Of a stretch of DNA of 64,000 nucleotides, positions 26,158 to 37,239 are shown piece by piece (positions within the stretch are counted from its first letter, which is position 1; each line of letters opens with the position of its first letter). This DNA comes from Pigmentiphaga sp. NML030171 (GTDB lineage: Bacteria; Pseudomonadota; Gammaproteobacteria; Burkholderiales; Burkholderiaceae_B). The notes beneath the pieces are model-generated. The model saw only the letters and a program-made list of their open reading frames with translations. It did not search any database and was not told the origin of the DNA. Location of the stretch: assembly GCF_002188635.1 (NCBI RefSeq), contig NZ_NINX01000043.1, forward strand, positions 1-64,000, written 5' to 3'. Position numbers and translations under genes: made by a program.

Positions 26158-27672
26158 ATGACCGACTCCCTGACCGATTTCCTTTCCGCGATGCACGACC
26201 TGCTGGGCCCCGACTGGGTGAACACGGCACCCGACACGCTGTATCGCTACGGAGAGAACACCCTGCCCGGCGGCAACCGTCCGCCCGCCGCGGTGCTCTA
26301 TCCTTCCTCGACGGCCGAGGTCCAGGCCATCGTCAAGGCCGCCAACCGCCACGGCGTCGCCCTCCACCCCATCAGCTCGGGCAACAACATCGGCCTGGGT
26401 ACCCGCTCGGCCATGCAGGCGGGCCAGGTCGTCGTCGATCTCGGACGCCGCATGAATCGCATCCTGGAGGTCAACGACACGCTCTGCTATGCCGAGATCG
26501 AGCCGGGCGTGTCCTACCAGGCGCTCCATGACGAACTCGTGCGGCGGGGCAATCACCTGATGAGCGATTGCACCTCGGGCCCGCCCCAGGGCTCCGTACT
26601 CGGCAACGCCATGGACCGCGGCGCGGGCTACACCCCGTCCTTCGATCATTTCGGCGCCATTTGCGGCATGGAGATCGTGCTGGGCAACGGCGAGGTCATC
26701 CGCACCGGCGACGGCGGCATGGACAGCAGCCGGATGTGGCATGTCTCCAAATATTCGTTCGGCCCCGCGCTGGACGGCCTGTTCGTGCAATCGAACTTCG
26801 GCATCGTGACGCGGGCGGGCATCTGGCTGCAGATGCGCCCTCCCGCCATGAAGACTTTCCACTTCAGCTTTCCCGACGACGCCGACCTGGGCGACATCCT
26901 GGACCTGGTGCGGCCGCTGAAACTGACCAATCTCGTCCCCAGCCTGTTCCGGGTCGCCAATGACCTGTGGCTGATCGCCGAACACGAAACCCATCCGGAA
27001 TATGCCCGGACCCAGGGCAGGACCGCGCTGTCGGACAGCGCGCGCCGCGAGCTCCAGGCACGGCACGGGCTGGGCGCCTGGGTTGCCTCCGGCGCGGTCT
27101 ACGGCGCCTCGGCCCAGGCGCTCGACCCCGTCGTCGACAGGATACGCAGGCATTTCTGCAAATCCGGCCGGGCACGCTACATCAGCGACGAGGAGGCGGA
27201 CGCGCTACCCGGCCTGTCGACGGCGAAATCGGTGTTCTACGGCATCCCGTCTTCGCAGGAACTCAGGCAGTGCAAATGGCGTCCGGGAGGCGGGCTGACC
27301 ACCTTCACGCCCGGCACGCCGCTCGTCGGCGAACAAGCCCTGCGCCTGCAGGACCTGGCCCGCGCCATCCTGGCCCGCCACGGCCTGGAGTACATCTCGA
27401 TGTGGGTATGCGCGGCGCGCTTCGCCCGCGGCCTGCACCAGATCGTCTTCAACCGCGAGAACCCCGAGGAACGTCAACGAGCGGACGACGCCTACCTGGA
27501 GCTGGCCCGCTCGTTCGCCGAGGCCGGCTACTCCGTGGGACGCTCGCCCATCGACTACCAGGCCCTGCATTTCGGCCAGTTGTCGCCCGAGGTACGCGCT
27601 CTCCAGGCCGGCATCAAGGATCTGTTCGATCCGCGCCACGTCCTTTCCCCCGCCCGCTACGGCCTGTCCTGA
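26158..27672 (+). CDS. FAD-linked oxidase, VAO/4-cresol-dehydrogenase type
   Basis: A 504-residue flavoprotein of the PCMH/VAO fold. The N-terminal FAD-binding segment has HPISSGNNIGLGTRSA and later CTSGPPQGSVLGNAMDRGAGYTP in outline; the cytochrome-linked 4-cresol dehydrogenase branch shares these features. The C-terminal substrate domain ends near DPRHVLSPARYGLS. No signal peptide. Lying directly after a GlcF-like Fe-S gene, it probably forms a GlcD/GlcF-style pair that oxidises a hydroxy acid or a phenolic alcohol. A cytochrome partner, usual for 4-cresol dehydrogenase, is missing. Confidence 0.87.
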   Translation: MTDSLTDFLSAMHDLLGPDWVNTAPDTLYRYGENTLPGGNRPPAAVLYPSSTAEVQAIVKAANRHGVALHPISSGNNIGLGTRSAMQAGQVVVDLGRRMNRILEVNDTLCYAEIEPGVSYQALHDELVRRGNHLMSDCTSGPPQGSVLGNAMDRGAGYTPSFDHFGAICGMEIVLGNGEVIRTGDGGMDSSRMWHVSKYSFGPALDGLFVQSNFGIVTRAGIWLQMRPPAMKTFHFSFPDDADLGDILDLVRPLKLTNLVPSLFRVANDLWLIAEHETHPEYARTQGRTALSDSARRELQARHGLGAWVASGAVYGASAQALDPVVDRIRRHFCKSGRARYISDEEADALPGLSTAKSVFYGIPSSQELRQCKWRPGGGLTTFTPGTPLVGEQALRLQDLARAILARHGLEYISMWVCAARFARGLHQIVFNRENPEERQRADDAYLELARSFAEAGYSVGRSPIDYQALHFGQLSPEVRALQAGIKDLFDPRHVLSPARYGLS

Positions 27673-27682
27673 AGGGAAATCC

Positions 27683-29251
27683 ATGCAACCCAATTTCGTC
27701 TTCCTGATCGCCGACCAGTTGCGCGCCGACCACCTGGGCGCCTACGGCAACACGGTCGTCCGCACCCCGCACATCGACACGCTGGCGCGCGGCGGAACGC
27801 GGTGGGACGCCTGCTACGTCGCTTCTCCCATCTGCATGCCCAACCGGGCCAGCCTGATGACCGGGCGCATGCCCCTGACCCATGGCGTCCGCCACAACGG
27901 GATCCCGCTCGACATGCGCGCCGCGACCTTCGTCGACGCGCTGCGACGCGCCGGCTACGCCACCGCGATGATAGGCAAGTCGCACCTGCAGAACATGACC
28001 GGCCGCCCGGCGTTCTATCCGCCCCCCGAAGCGCGATTCGAACGCGAGGCATTCGAGCCCGGCGACGGACGCTATGACCAGGAATGGATGCCGTCCTGGC
28101 GCGACGACCCGGCCCAGGACACGGCCCTGCCCTTCTACGGTTTCGACCACGTCGACCTGACCATCGAGCACGGCGACGACATATGGGGCCACTATCGCCG
28201 CTGGGCCCGCGAACAACGCTCCGACATCGACGCGCTGATCGGCCCGGAACATGCCGAGCCGGCGCCCGGCTACGCCCTGGCGGACTGCGGCCAGGCCTGG
28301 CGCACACGGGTCCCGGAAGACCTGTACTCGACCGCCTATATCGCCCGGCGGGCCGAGGAGCGCCTGGGCGAGTTCGCCCGCGCAGGCCGCCCGTTCTTCC
28401 TGAAATGCTCCTTTCCCGACCCGCACCACCCGTTCACGCCGCCGGGGCGCTACTGGTCCATGTACGACCCGGACGACATGCCCCTGCCTGCCTCCTTCGC
28501 GCCGCACGACGCGCCTCCGCCCCACCTGGCCTGGCTGCTCGCCCGGCGCGACGAAGGCGCCGCGGTCAAGCACACCCAGGTGATGTTCGGCTGCACCGAG
28601 CGCGAGGCGCGAGAGGCGATCGCGCTCAACTACGGCTCGATCTCCTTCATCGACGACGCCATCGGCCGCATTCTCGGCGCGCTCCGGGCCCATGGGCTGG
28701 AGCGCGATACCGTGGTCGTCCTGACCGCCGACCATGGCGACTACATGGGCGACCACCAGCTCCTGCTCAAGGGCCCCCTGCACTATGAAGGCCTGATCCG
28801 GGTGCCGCTCCTCTGGTGCGACCCGGCCGGATCCGGCACGGCCACGCGGACCGAACTCGCCAGCACCGTGGACCTGGCACCGACGATACTCGCCCGCGCC
28901 GGCGTCCCCGCCTACCACGGCATGCAGGGCCGGTCCCTGCTGCCGCTGCTTCAAGGCGAGCGGCCGGACTGGCGCGACGCGCTGCTGATCGAGGAAGAAG
29001 GCCAGCGCACCTATTGCGGCTTTCCCGACCGGATACGCATGCGCACGCTGATCTCGCCGCCCTACCGGCTGAGCGTGTACGAAGGCGTGGGCTGGGCCGA
29101 ACTCTACGACCGCGGCCGCGACCCGCACGAAATGCGCAATTGCTGGAACGACCCGGCCTACGCCGACATCCGGACCGGATTGCTGCACCGGCTCGCCCAG
29201 GAAATGATCGCGTGTTCGGAGACCAGCCCTTACCCCTCGGCCGTGGCCTGA
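27683..29251 (+). CDS. Sulfatase / phosphonate monoester hydrolase family enzyme
   Basis: A 522-residue hydrolase of the alkaline phosphatase superfamily. The formylglycine motif is C51-M-P-N-R with ASLMTGR after it. Metal ligands are at the N-terminal DQLRADHLG and in the C-terminal half in LTADHGDYMGDHQLLLKG. The N-terminus has no signal peptide, so it is cytoplasmic. The gene starts 10 bases after the FAD oxidase stop. It resembles the PMH group that hydrolyses phosphonate and sulfate esters with one site. A sulfate or phosphonate ester substrate that releases the compound used by the FAD/Fe-S pair is possible. Confidence 0.9.
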   Translation: MQPNFVFLIADQLRADHLGAYGNTVVRTPHIDTLARGGTRWDACYVASPICMPNRASLMTGRMPLTHGVRHNGIPLDMRAATFVDALRRAGYATAMIGKSHLQNMTGRPAFYPPPEARFEREAFEPGDGRYDQEWMPSWRDDPAQDTALPFYGFDHVDLTIEHGDDIWGHYRRWAREQRSDIDALIGPEHAEPAPGYALADCGQAWRTRVPEDLYSTAYIARRAEERLGEFARAGRPFFLKCSFPDPHHPFTPPGRYWSMYDPDDMPLPASFAPHDAPPPHLAWLLARRDEGAAVKHTQVMFGCTEREAREAIALNYGSISFIDDAIGRILGALRAHGLERDTVVVLTADHGDYMGDHQLLLKGPLHYEGLIRVPLLWCDPAGSGTATRTELASTVDLAPTILARAGVPAYHGMQGRSLLPLLQGERPDWRDALLIEEEGQRTYCGFPDRIRMRTLISPPYRLSVYEGVGWAELYDRGRDPHEMRNCWNDPAYADIRTGLLHRLAQEMIACSETSPYPSAVA

Positions 29252-29298
29252 ACCGCCTGGCGCCTCGTCCATCGCCATGGCGGGCCGGCTCGCCATAG

Positions 29299-30920
<1,622 letters not shown>

Positions 30921-30949
30921 ACTTAAAACGTAAGTCCAAGGAACCGCCC

Positions 30950-32125
30950 ATGACTTTGCAGCGCCCGGTCCCGGCCCTGGTGGCCAGCCTTTGCCTCGCG
31001 TTCGGCGTCACCGCCGCCGCGCACGCCGACATCAAGATCGGCTTCCTGGCCACGATGTCCGGACCCGGCGGCACGCTGGGCCAAGACCAGTACGACGGTT
31101 TCATGCTGGGCGTGGAAGCCGCCGGCGGCAAACTGGGCGGGCAGGCAGTCAAGATCATCCAGGAAGACGACCAGCTCAAGCCCGAGGTGGGCCGCCAGGC
31201 CGCCAAGAAGCTGATCGAGCGCGACCGCGTGCAGCTCATCACCGGCCTGAGCTTCTCGAACGTGCTGATGGCGGTCTATCGCGACGTCATCAACAGCGGC
31301 ACCTTCCTGCTGGTGAACAACGCCGGCCCCAGCCAGATCGCCGGTTCGATGTGCTCGCCGCTGTATTTCTCCACGTCCTGGCAGAACGACCAGCAGCACG
31401 AGGCCATGGGCAAGTACGCCCAGCAGAAAGGCTACAAGCGCGTCGCCCTGATGGCGCCGAACTACCAGGCCGGCCGCGAGGCGCTGACGGGCTTCAAGCG
31501 CTACTTCAAGGGCGAAGTCCTGAGCGAGACCTACACCCAGGTCAACCAGCCCGACTACTCGGTGGAAATCACCCAGCTGCGCACCGCCAGCCCCGACGCC
31601 GTGTTCATCTTCTATCCCGGCGGCATGGGCGTGAATTTCGTCAAGCAATACCACCAGGCCGGCCTGCTGGGCAAGGTACCGCTGCTGTCGGGTTCCACGG
31701 TGGACGGCACGACCCTGCCGGCGCTGCAGGACCTGGCGCTGGGCGTGATGTCGGGCGGGCCATGGTCGCCCGACCTGCCCAATGCGGCCAACCGCAGCTT
31801 CGTCGAGCAGTTCCGCAAGAAATACGGGCGCATCCCCTCGCACTACGCGGCCTATGGCTACGACTCCGCGCAGGCCCTGAATGCCGCGCTCAAGGCCACC
31901 GGCGGCCGCCTGGACGACAAGAAAGCCTTCGAACAGGCAATGGTCAAGGCGAATTTCCCCTCAGTGCGGGGCAACTTCAAATTTAACAATAATCACTTCC
32001 CCGTATCGAACTACTACGCATTCGAAGTGGTGCGCGACCCCGCGGGCGGCGTGACGCTGGCCACGCGGGAAACCGTGTTCCCGGACCACCAGGACCCCTA
32101 CCATGGGGAATGCAAGCTGAAATAA
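30950..32125 (+). CDS. Branched-chain-type ABC substrate-binding protein A
   Basis: A 391-residue exported receptor (Peripla_BP_6 family). AAGGAA precedes the ATG at 30950; a signal peptide ends at AAAHA. The mature protein starts DIKIGFLATMSGPGGTLGQDQYDGFMLGV, and it ends with ECKLK. It is 30 bases after the MBL gene, so it probably belongs to the 3-HAO operon. No LivHMGF genes are adjacent. It is closely related to the next gene and to the receptor at 55174-56337, whose transporter it might share. Confidence 0.93.
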   Translation: MTLQRPVPALVASLCLAFGVTAAAHADIKIGFLATMSGPGGTLGQDQYDGFMLGVEAAGGKLGGQAVKIIQEDDQLKPEVGRQAAKKLIERDRVQLITGLSFSNVLMAVYRDVINSGTFLLVNNAGPSQIAGSMCSPLYFSTSWQNDQQHEAMGKYAQQKGYKRVALMAPNYQAGREALTGFKRYFKGEVLSETYTQVNQPDYSVEITQLRTASPDAVFIFYPGGMGVNFVKQYHQAGLLGKVPLLSGSTVDGTTLPALQDLALGVMSGGPWSPDLPNAANRSFVEQFRKKYGRIPSHYAAYGYDSAQALNAALKATGGRLDDKKAFEQAMVKANFPSVRGNFKFNNNHFPVSNYYAFEVVRDPAGGVTLATRETVFPDHQDPYHGECKLK

Positions 32126-32216
32126 CCGTCCGGCACCGGCGTCGCGCCGCCGACCGCAGTATCCCGGGGGCCGGGCATCCGGCCTCATCCACCCCGCAGG
32201 CAAGCCAGGAGTCCGC

Positions 32217-33383
32217 ATGAAAACCGCCAAACTGATAGCCATCGCATCGATACTGCAAGCGGCCTTCGCCGCCCCCTCCTTCGCCGCCGTCAAGATCGGC
32301 TTCGTCTCCACGCTGTCCGGTCCGGGTTCGGTGCTGGGGCAGGACCAGTACGACGGCTTCATGCTGGCCGTGGAACAGGGCCAGGGCAAGCTGGGCGGGG
32401 TCGACGTCCAGGTCCTGAAGGAAGACGACCAGATGAAGCCCGAGGTCGGCCTGCAGGTCGTGCGCCAGTTGCTCGAGCGCGAGAAGGTCCCCCTCATCAC
32501 CGGCCTGATCTACTCGAACGTCATGATGGCGGTCCACCGTCCCATCACCAGCGCGGAGGTCTTCCTGGTCGGCTCGAACGCCGGCCCCACCCCGATCACG
32601 GGCAAGGGCTGCTCGCCCTACTTCTTCTCCACCTCGTGGAACAACGATCAGTTGCACGAGGCCGGCGGCGAGCTCGCCAACAAGATGGGCATCAAGAAGA
32701 TCCAGTTGCTGGCCGCCAACTACCAGGCCGGCAAGGACGCCATGGAAGGGTTCAAGCGAACCTTCAAGGGCCAGGTGGTGGGCGAGACCTTCACCCAGGT
32801 CAACCAGCCCGACTACTCGGTCGAGATCTCCGCCCTGGCCTCCAGCAAGCCCGAGGCCATCTACACCTTCTATCCGGGCAGCATGGGCGTGAACTTCGTC
32901 AAGCAGTACCGGCAGGCCGGCATGTTCGACAAGGTCCGCATGCTGTCGACCTCGACCATCGACGGCTCCACCCTGCCCGCCCTGCAGGACGCCGCGCTGG
33001 GCGCGGTCACGGCCGCTCCGTATTCGCCCGACCTCGACAATCCGGCCAACAAGAAATTCGCCGAGGCCTTCCGCAAGAAGTACAACCGCGAACCCTCGAT
33101 GTATGCGGCGCAATCCTACGACGCCGCCAGCCTGATCGCCTCGGCCCTGGCCAAGACCAAGGGCAATGTGTCCGACAAGGCCGCGTTCCGCGCGGCGCTG
33201 CGGGAAGCCAAGTTCGATTCCGTGCGCGGCTCCTTCGCGTTCAACACCAACCAGTTCCCGATCGCGCCGTTCTACCGGGTCGACGTGGCCAAGGACGCCA
33301 ACGGCAAGCCGGCGTTCGTGACCAAGGGGGTGATCTACGAGCACAGCAAGGACTCGTATGCGGGCGAATGCCAGATGAAGTGA
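32217..33383 (+). CDS. Branched-chain-type ABC substrate-binding protein B
   Basis: A 388-residue paralogue of the preceding receptor, with the same VKIGFVSTLSGPGSVLGQDQ start after a signal peptide (FAAPSFAA) and the same C-terminal ECQMK. The Cys in GKGCSPYFFSTSW aligns with the equivalent Cys in the other two paralogues. It lies 91 bases downstream of the first copy. Tandem duplication followed by divergence in ligand is the simple reading. Aromatic acids are common ligands of this subgroup. Confidence 0.93.
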   Translation: MKTAKLIAIASILQAAFAAPSFAAVKIGFVSTLSGPGSVLGQDQYDGFMLAVEQGQGKLGGVDVQVLKEDDQMKPEVGLQVVRQLLEREKVPLITGLIYSNVMMAVHRPITSAEVFLVGSNAGPTPITGKGCSPYFFSTSWNNDQLHEAGGELANKMGIKKIQLLAANYQAGKDAMEGFKRTFKGQVVGETFTQVNQPDYSVEISALASSKPEAIYTFYPGSMGVNFVKQYRQAGMFDKVRMLSTSTIDGSTLPALQDAALGAVTAAPYSPDLDNPANKKFAEAFRKKYNREPSMYAAQSYDAASLIASALAKTKGNVSDKAAFRAALREAKFDSVRGSFAFNTNQFPIAPFYRVDVAKDANGKPAFVTKGVIYEHSKDSYAGECQMK

Positions 33384-33415
33384 TGCTGGCCCCCGTGGCA
33401 TCGCCATGGGTTGCA

Positions 33416-33421
33416 TACAAT
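33416..33421 (+). promoter_or_regulatory. Putative -10 box for the 33471 glycosyltransferase
   Basis: TACAAT lies about 50 bases before the GTG at 33471. A hairpin GTGGGCC-GCCC-GGCCCAC follows in the leader (33430-33447). No convincing -35 was seen. Confidence 0.4.
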
Positions 33422-33470
33422 AGGACCCCGTGGGCCGCCCGGCCCACGGTTTCATCCTAGCCCAGACATC

Positions 33471-34415
33471 GTGCCGCCCAACAAGGACTCCCTGGCGAAA
33501 GTCGCCCTGGTCACCTCTCCCGCCATCGGCGATTCGCTGCTGTCGATGACGGTGGCCCACAACCTGCGCCGGTCCGGATCGGCGGTCACCGTCTTCGGTC
33601 CCCATGTTCATGCACTGCGGCGCTGGTTTCCCGGCATCGACATCCAGCCCGGGCTGTCGCCCGACGGCGCCGGCCTCGCGCTGGAAGCCTTCGGCACCGT
33701 CATCCAGCTGCACGACCACAGGCCGCTCCCGGACTTCACCGGACTTCACCCCCGCGCCATGGTCCTGGAAGACTTGTGCCGCATGCGCTCGCCCAAGTCC
33801 ATGGCCACCCGGCTGACCGAGTTCTGCCGGAACGGCCTGGGGCTGGTGGACGCGGAAAAACACAACGGCCTCCAGCCTCCCGCCGGCCTCGCCCATCGAC
33901 TGCATGCCTCGCGCGTGGTCATCCACCCCGCCGCCAGCACGCCGGACAAGTGCTGGCTGCCCGCGCGTTTCATCGCCCTGGCCAGCCGTCTGCGCGACGA
34001 GGGATTCGATCCGCAATTCATCGTCGGCCCCGCGGAACGCCCGCAATGGGAACCCCTGCTGCGCGCGCAAGGGCTGGGGCTGCCGGATCTCGGCGGCCTG
34101 GACAACGTCGCCGCCTGGGTATTCGAATCGGGCTGGTTCATCGGCAACGACTCGGGCATCGGCCATCTGGCCTCCAACCTCCATGTCCCGACCCTGTCGC
34201 TGTTCATGCGCCAGGGAGGCGCCAGGACCTGGCGACCCGACTGGGGGCCGGGACAGGTGCTGATCGGCAGCGCCGGCATACCCACCGGCCGGCTCAAGGA
34301 AAAGCTGTGGAAGTACGTGCTGACGCCTGGCCGGGTCGCCCGGGCCTTCGCGCGCCTGCGGGGCCAGGAAACGGTGCAGGCCGCAGGCCTGCCCGGGATC
34401 ACGCTGCTTCGCTGA
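33471..34415 (+). CDS. Glycosyltransferase family 9 protein
   Basis: A 314-residue GT9 enzyme, the heptosyltransferase class acting on LPS inner core. The GTG at 33471 is preferred; an in-frame TTG upstream would run through the promoter. The N-terminal SPAIGDSLLSMTVAHNL matches the GDSLL-type start. The C-terminal half has FIGNDSGIGHLASNLHVPTLSLFM, the nucleotide-sugar-binding part. It converges on msbA with a 17-base overlap of the 3' ends. Donor and acceptor are unknown. Confidence 0.85.
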   Translation: MPPNKDSLAKVALVTSPAIGDSLLSMTVAHNLRRSGSAVTVFGPHVHALRRWFPGIDIQPGLSPDGAGLALEAFGTVIQLHDHRPLPDFTGLHPRAMVLEDLCRMRSPKSMATRLTEFCRNGLGLVDAEKHNGLQPPAGLAHRLHASRVVIHPAASTPDKCWLPARFIALASRLRDEGFDPQFIVGPAERPQWEPLLRAQGLGLPDLGGLDNVAAWVFESGWFIGNDSGIGHLASNLHVPTLSLFMRQGGARTWRPDWGPGQVLIGSAGIPTGRLKEKLWKYVLTPGRVARAFARLRGQETVQAAGLPGITLLR

Positions 34416-36150
34416 ACTGCATCTTGTAGAGCGTCGCGTACAGGCCCTCCGCAGCCAGCAGGTCCGCATGGGAACCCTGTTCGACGATGCGCCCCTGGTC
34501 CAGCACGATGATGCGGTCGGCGTTCTGCACCGTGGTCAGCCTGTGGGCGATGACCAGCGTCGTGCGCCCCGCCATCAGGCGCTCCAGCGACGCCTGGACC
34601 TGGCGCTCGGATTCGTTGTCCAGGGCCGAGGTGGCCTCGTCCAGGATCAGGATGGGCGCGTCCTTGATCAGCGCCCGCGCGATGGCCAGGCGCTGCCGCT
34701 GGCCGCCCGACAGCCGGGCGGCGTTCTCGCCCACCTGGCTGTGCATGCCCCGCGGCAGCGAATCGACGAATTCAAGCAGGTTCGCATCGGCCAGCGCCTG
34801 GCGGATGGCCGCTTCCGACGGCTCGGTATTCGCGCCGTAGCTCACATTGGCGGCGATGGTGTCGTCGAACAGCACCACATCCTGGCTCACGAGCGAGATC
34901 GCGTCGCGCAGGCTGGTCAGCGTCAATTCGTCGATGGGAATGCCGTCCACCCGGATCGATCCCGCCGTGGGCAGCGCGAAGCGGGGCAGCATGGAGACCA
35001 GCGTGGTCTTGCCGCTGCCGGACCGCCCGATGAAAGCCACCGTCTGGCCCGGCTCCACCGTGAACGAGATCTGCTCCAGCGTGTCGCGGCCGGCGTCGGG
35101 AAAGCGATGGGACACCCGCTCGAACTCGATATGCCCGCGCGCCGGCCTGGGCAGCTGACGCACGCCGTCATCGCGTTCGGGTTCCTCGTCCACCAGCGCG
35201 AACACGCTTTCCGCGGACACCAGCATGCGCTGCATGGGGCTGGCGACATTGGCCAGCCGCTTGAGCGGATCGAGCATCTGCAGCATGGCGGTCACGAAAG
35301 CGGCGAAGCCGCCCACGGTGATCTGGTTGGCGCCCGACTGCCCGAGCGCGGTCGACACCACGACCGCCAGCGCCACGGCGGCGATGGCCTGGGTGATGGG
35401 CGCCGAGGCCGCGCCGGCCACCGTGTTGCGCATCGCGAAGCGCCGCAGCCGGCCGTTGATGTGCAGGAAGCGCTCTTCCTCGTGGGCATAGCCGCTGAAC
35501 AGCTTGATGACCCGCTGGCCATCGATGGCCTCGCTCACCACCCGGGTCAGCTCGCCGTTCATGGTGATGGTCTCGCGGTTGATGCGGCGGATGCGGCGCG
35601 CGATGGCGCGCATGATGAAGGTGGACAGCGGAAAGGCCACCAGCGCGATCAGGGTCAGCTTCCACGACAGGTAGAACAGCACGCAGGCCAGCGAGATCAC
35701 GATCAGGGTCTCGCGCACCAGCACCGTGATGACCTCGGTGGCCAGCTGCATGACGTTGGTGGCGTCGACCACGAAGCGGTTCAGCAGGACCGACGACCCC
35801 ATGCGCTTGAAATAGCCGTCGGGCAGGCGCAACAGGCGGTCGAACATCTCGCGCCGCAGGTCCGCCAGCACGTGGTTGGCGGACCAGGCCATGAGATAGT
35901 CGCTCAGGAAATTGAACGCGCCGCGCACCAGGAAGATGCCGACGATGGCCAGCGGGATCTTCCATACATAGTCCGGATTCTGGCCGTTGAAGCCGCCGTC
36001 GAGCAGCGGCTTCATCAGTATGGCCAGCAGCGGCTGGGAAGCGGCCACGCCGACCAGGAACAACATGCCGAGGGCCAGCGCCTTCCAGTATTTCAGGACA
36101 CGGCTATAGACGCGGCGCCACAGTTCGGATTTGACGGGTTGGGAGTTCAC
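34399..36150 (-). CDS. msbA: Lipid A export ABC transporter MsbA
   Basis: Homodimeric flippase that moves core-lipid A across the inner membrane. The 583-residue fusion has an N-terminal six-helix membrane domain and a C-terminal ATPase: Walker A GRSGSGKTT, signature LSGGQRQRLAIARAL, Walker B ILILDEATSALD, and H-loop VIAHRLTT. The length equals MsbA of E. coli. It is divergent from the LPS glycosyltransferase operon and shares its promoter region, so core synthesis and export are arranged back to back. Confidence 0.96.
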   Translation of the reverse strand: MNSQPVKSELWRRVYSRVLKYWKALALGMLFLVGVAASQPLLAILMKPLLDGGFNGQNPDYVWKIPLAIVGIFLVRGAFNFLSDYLMAWSANHVLADLRREMFDRLLRLPDGYFKRMGSSVLLNRFVVDATNVMQLATEVITVLVRETLIVISLACVLFYLSWKLTLIALVAFPLSTFIMRAIARRIRRINRETITMNGELTRVVSEAIDGQRVIKLFSGYAHEEERFLHINGRLRRFAMRNTVAGAASAPITQAIAAVALAVVVSTALGQSGANQITVGGFAAFVTAMLQMLDPLKRLANVASPMQRMLVSAESVFALVDEEPERDDGVRQLPRPARGHIEFERVSHRFPDAGRDTLEQISFTVEPGQTVAFIGRSGSGKTTLVSMLPRFALPTAGSIRVDGIPIDELTLTSLRDAISLVSQDVVLFDDTIAANVSYGANTEPSEAAIRQALADANLLEFVDSLPRGMHSQVGENAARLSGGQRQRLAIARALIKDAPILILDEATSALDNESERQVQASLERLMAGRTTLVIAHRLTTVQNADRIIVLDQGRIVEQGSHADLLAAEGLYATLYKMQFSEAA

Positions 36151-36214
36151 AAGGTGCTCGTGGTGGGCCCGGCCGCGGGTGGCGCGCGATTCGCGCTACG
36201 GCAGGCCCGCCGCT

Positions 36215-36238
36215 TACAATAGAAAGCTTCCGATTGTA
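36215..36238. promoter_or_regulatory. Divergent paired -10 boxes between msbA and the LPS operon
   Basis: TACAAT (36215-36220, plus strand) and its inverted copy ATTGTA (36233-36238, minus strand) are separated by 12 bases. Each is 60-85 bases upstream of its gene's start. The -35 regions would overlap the opposite start region, so the two promoters may compete. Confidence 0.5.
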
Positions 36239-36279
36239 CGCGCAGCCGCCACGCCCGACCTGCCTTGTTGACGTCCTCG

Positions 36280-37239
36280 ATGCCTGAAGCCGATCCCGTA
36301 CACGTCCGGCTGCCCAACTGGGTGGGCGACGCCTGCATGTGCCTGCCCGCGCTGGAAATGATCCGGCATGCCGGGCATCCCCTGGTCCTGCACGGACGCC
36401 CCTGGGCGCGCGAACTGCTCGAAGGGCTGTCTCCCGCGGGGTTCGTCCCGCTGGGCAAGGCGTTCGGGCCCAACCTGGCCGCCACCCGGCAGGCGGCGCG
36501 CGCGGGCGGCAAGCTCCGCGGCGTGGTCTTTCCCAACTCGCTTTCCAGCGCCGCGCTGTTCCGGCTGGCCGGCATCCGCGCGGCCGGCTATCGCGGCGAC
36601 GGACGGGCGCTGTTCCTGCGCTGGGCCCTGCCCAAGCCACGGGGGCTCCATGAAGTGGAAATCTTCCACCACCTGGCGCGCGAGACGCTGCGGCGCTGGC
36701 ATCCGGGCATCGACCTGCCGGCCGCCCCCGGCCCGCGGCTGGAGCTGCCCTTGACGCCCGCGCACCGGGACACGGCCGATCGCGTGCTGGCCGATGCCGG
36801 CATCGGCCGCCCCTTCGTTCTGCTGGCCCCGGTCGCGACCGGCCTGCACCACGGGCGGCCCAAGGCGTGGCCCTTGTTCGCCGATCTGTCCCGGGCGCTA
36901 GCCGCCCAGGGGGTGGCATGCGTGGTCTGCCCTCCGCCCCACGAAACAGACGCCACCCGCCAGGCTGCCCCGGCGGCGACCGTGCTGCCGCCCCTGGGGC
37001 TGGGCGCCTTCGCCGCCCTGACCGCCAGCGCCGCGGCGGTCGTCTGCAACGACTCGGGCACCTCCCACGTCGCCGCGGCGGCCGGCGCGCGCCAGATCAC
37101 CCTGTTCGGCGTCACGCGCCGGGAACGCACCGGCCCCTGGTCGCCCGAAGCGATCTGCCTGGGCGCCGAAGGCCAATGGCCCGCCCTGCCCGACGTGCTC
37201 GACGCGATACGGCGCCTGGTGTCCTCTTCTTCGACATGA
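36280..37239 (+). CDS. Glycosyltransferase family 9, heptosyltransferase-like
   Basis: A 319-residue GT9 enzyme at the head of the LPS core operon. The ATG at 36280 (MPEADPVHVRLPNWVGDACM) shows the RxPNWVGDxxM start of WaaF-like heptosyltransferases II. The C-terminal domain has VVCNDSGTSHVAAAAGARQITLFG, the ADP-sugar region. Its stop overlaps the next ATG (ATGA). The call as WaaF-like rests on the N-terminal motif; the precise sugar is inferred. Confidence 0.88.
   Translation: MPEADPVHVRLPNWVGDACMCLPALEMIRHAGHPLVLHGRPWARELLEGLSPAGFVPLGKAFGPNLAATRQAARAGGKLRGVVFPNSLSSAALFRLAGIRAAGYRGDGRALFLRWALPKPRGLHEVEIFHHLARETLRRWHPGIDLPAAPGPRLELPLTPAHRDTADRVLADAGIGRPFVLLAPVATGLHHGRPKAWPLFADLSRALAAQGVACVVCPPPHETDATRQAAPAATVLPPLGLGAFAALTASAAAVVCNDSGTSHVAAAAGARQITLFGVTRRERTGPWSPEAICLGAEGQWPALPDVLDAIRRLVSSSST

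Noticed and set aside
31983-34469. An 828-codon open frame on the minus strand across the receptor B and GT9 region
   Set aside because: Low-complexity antisense translation covering well-supported plus-strand genes.
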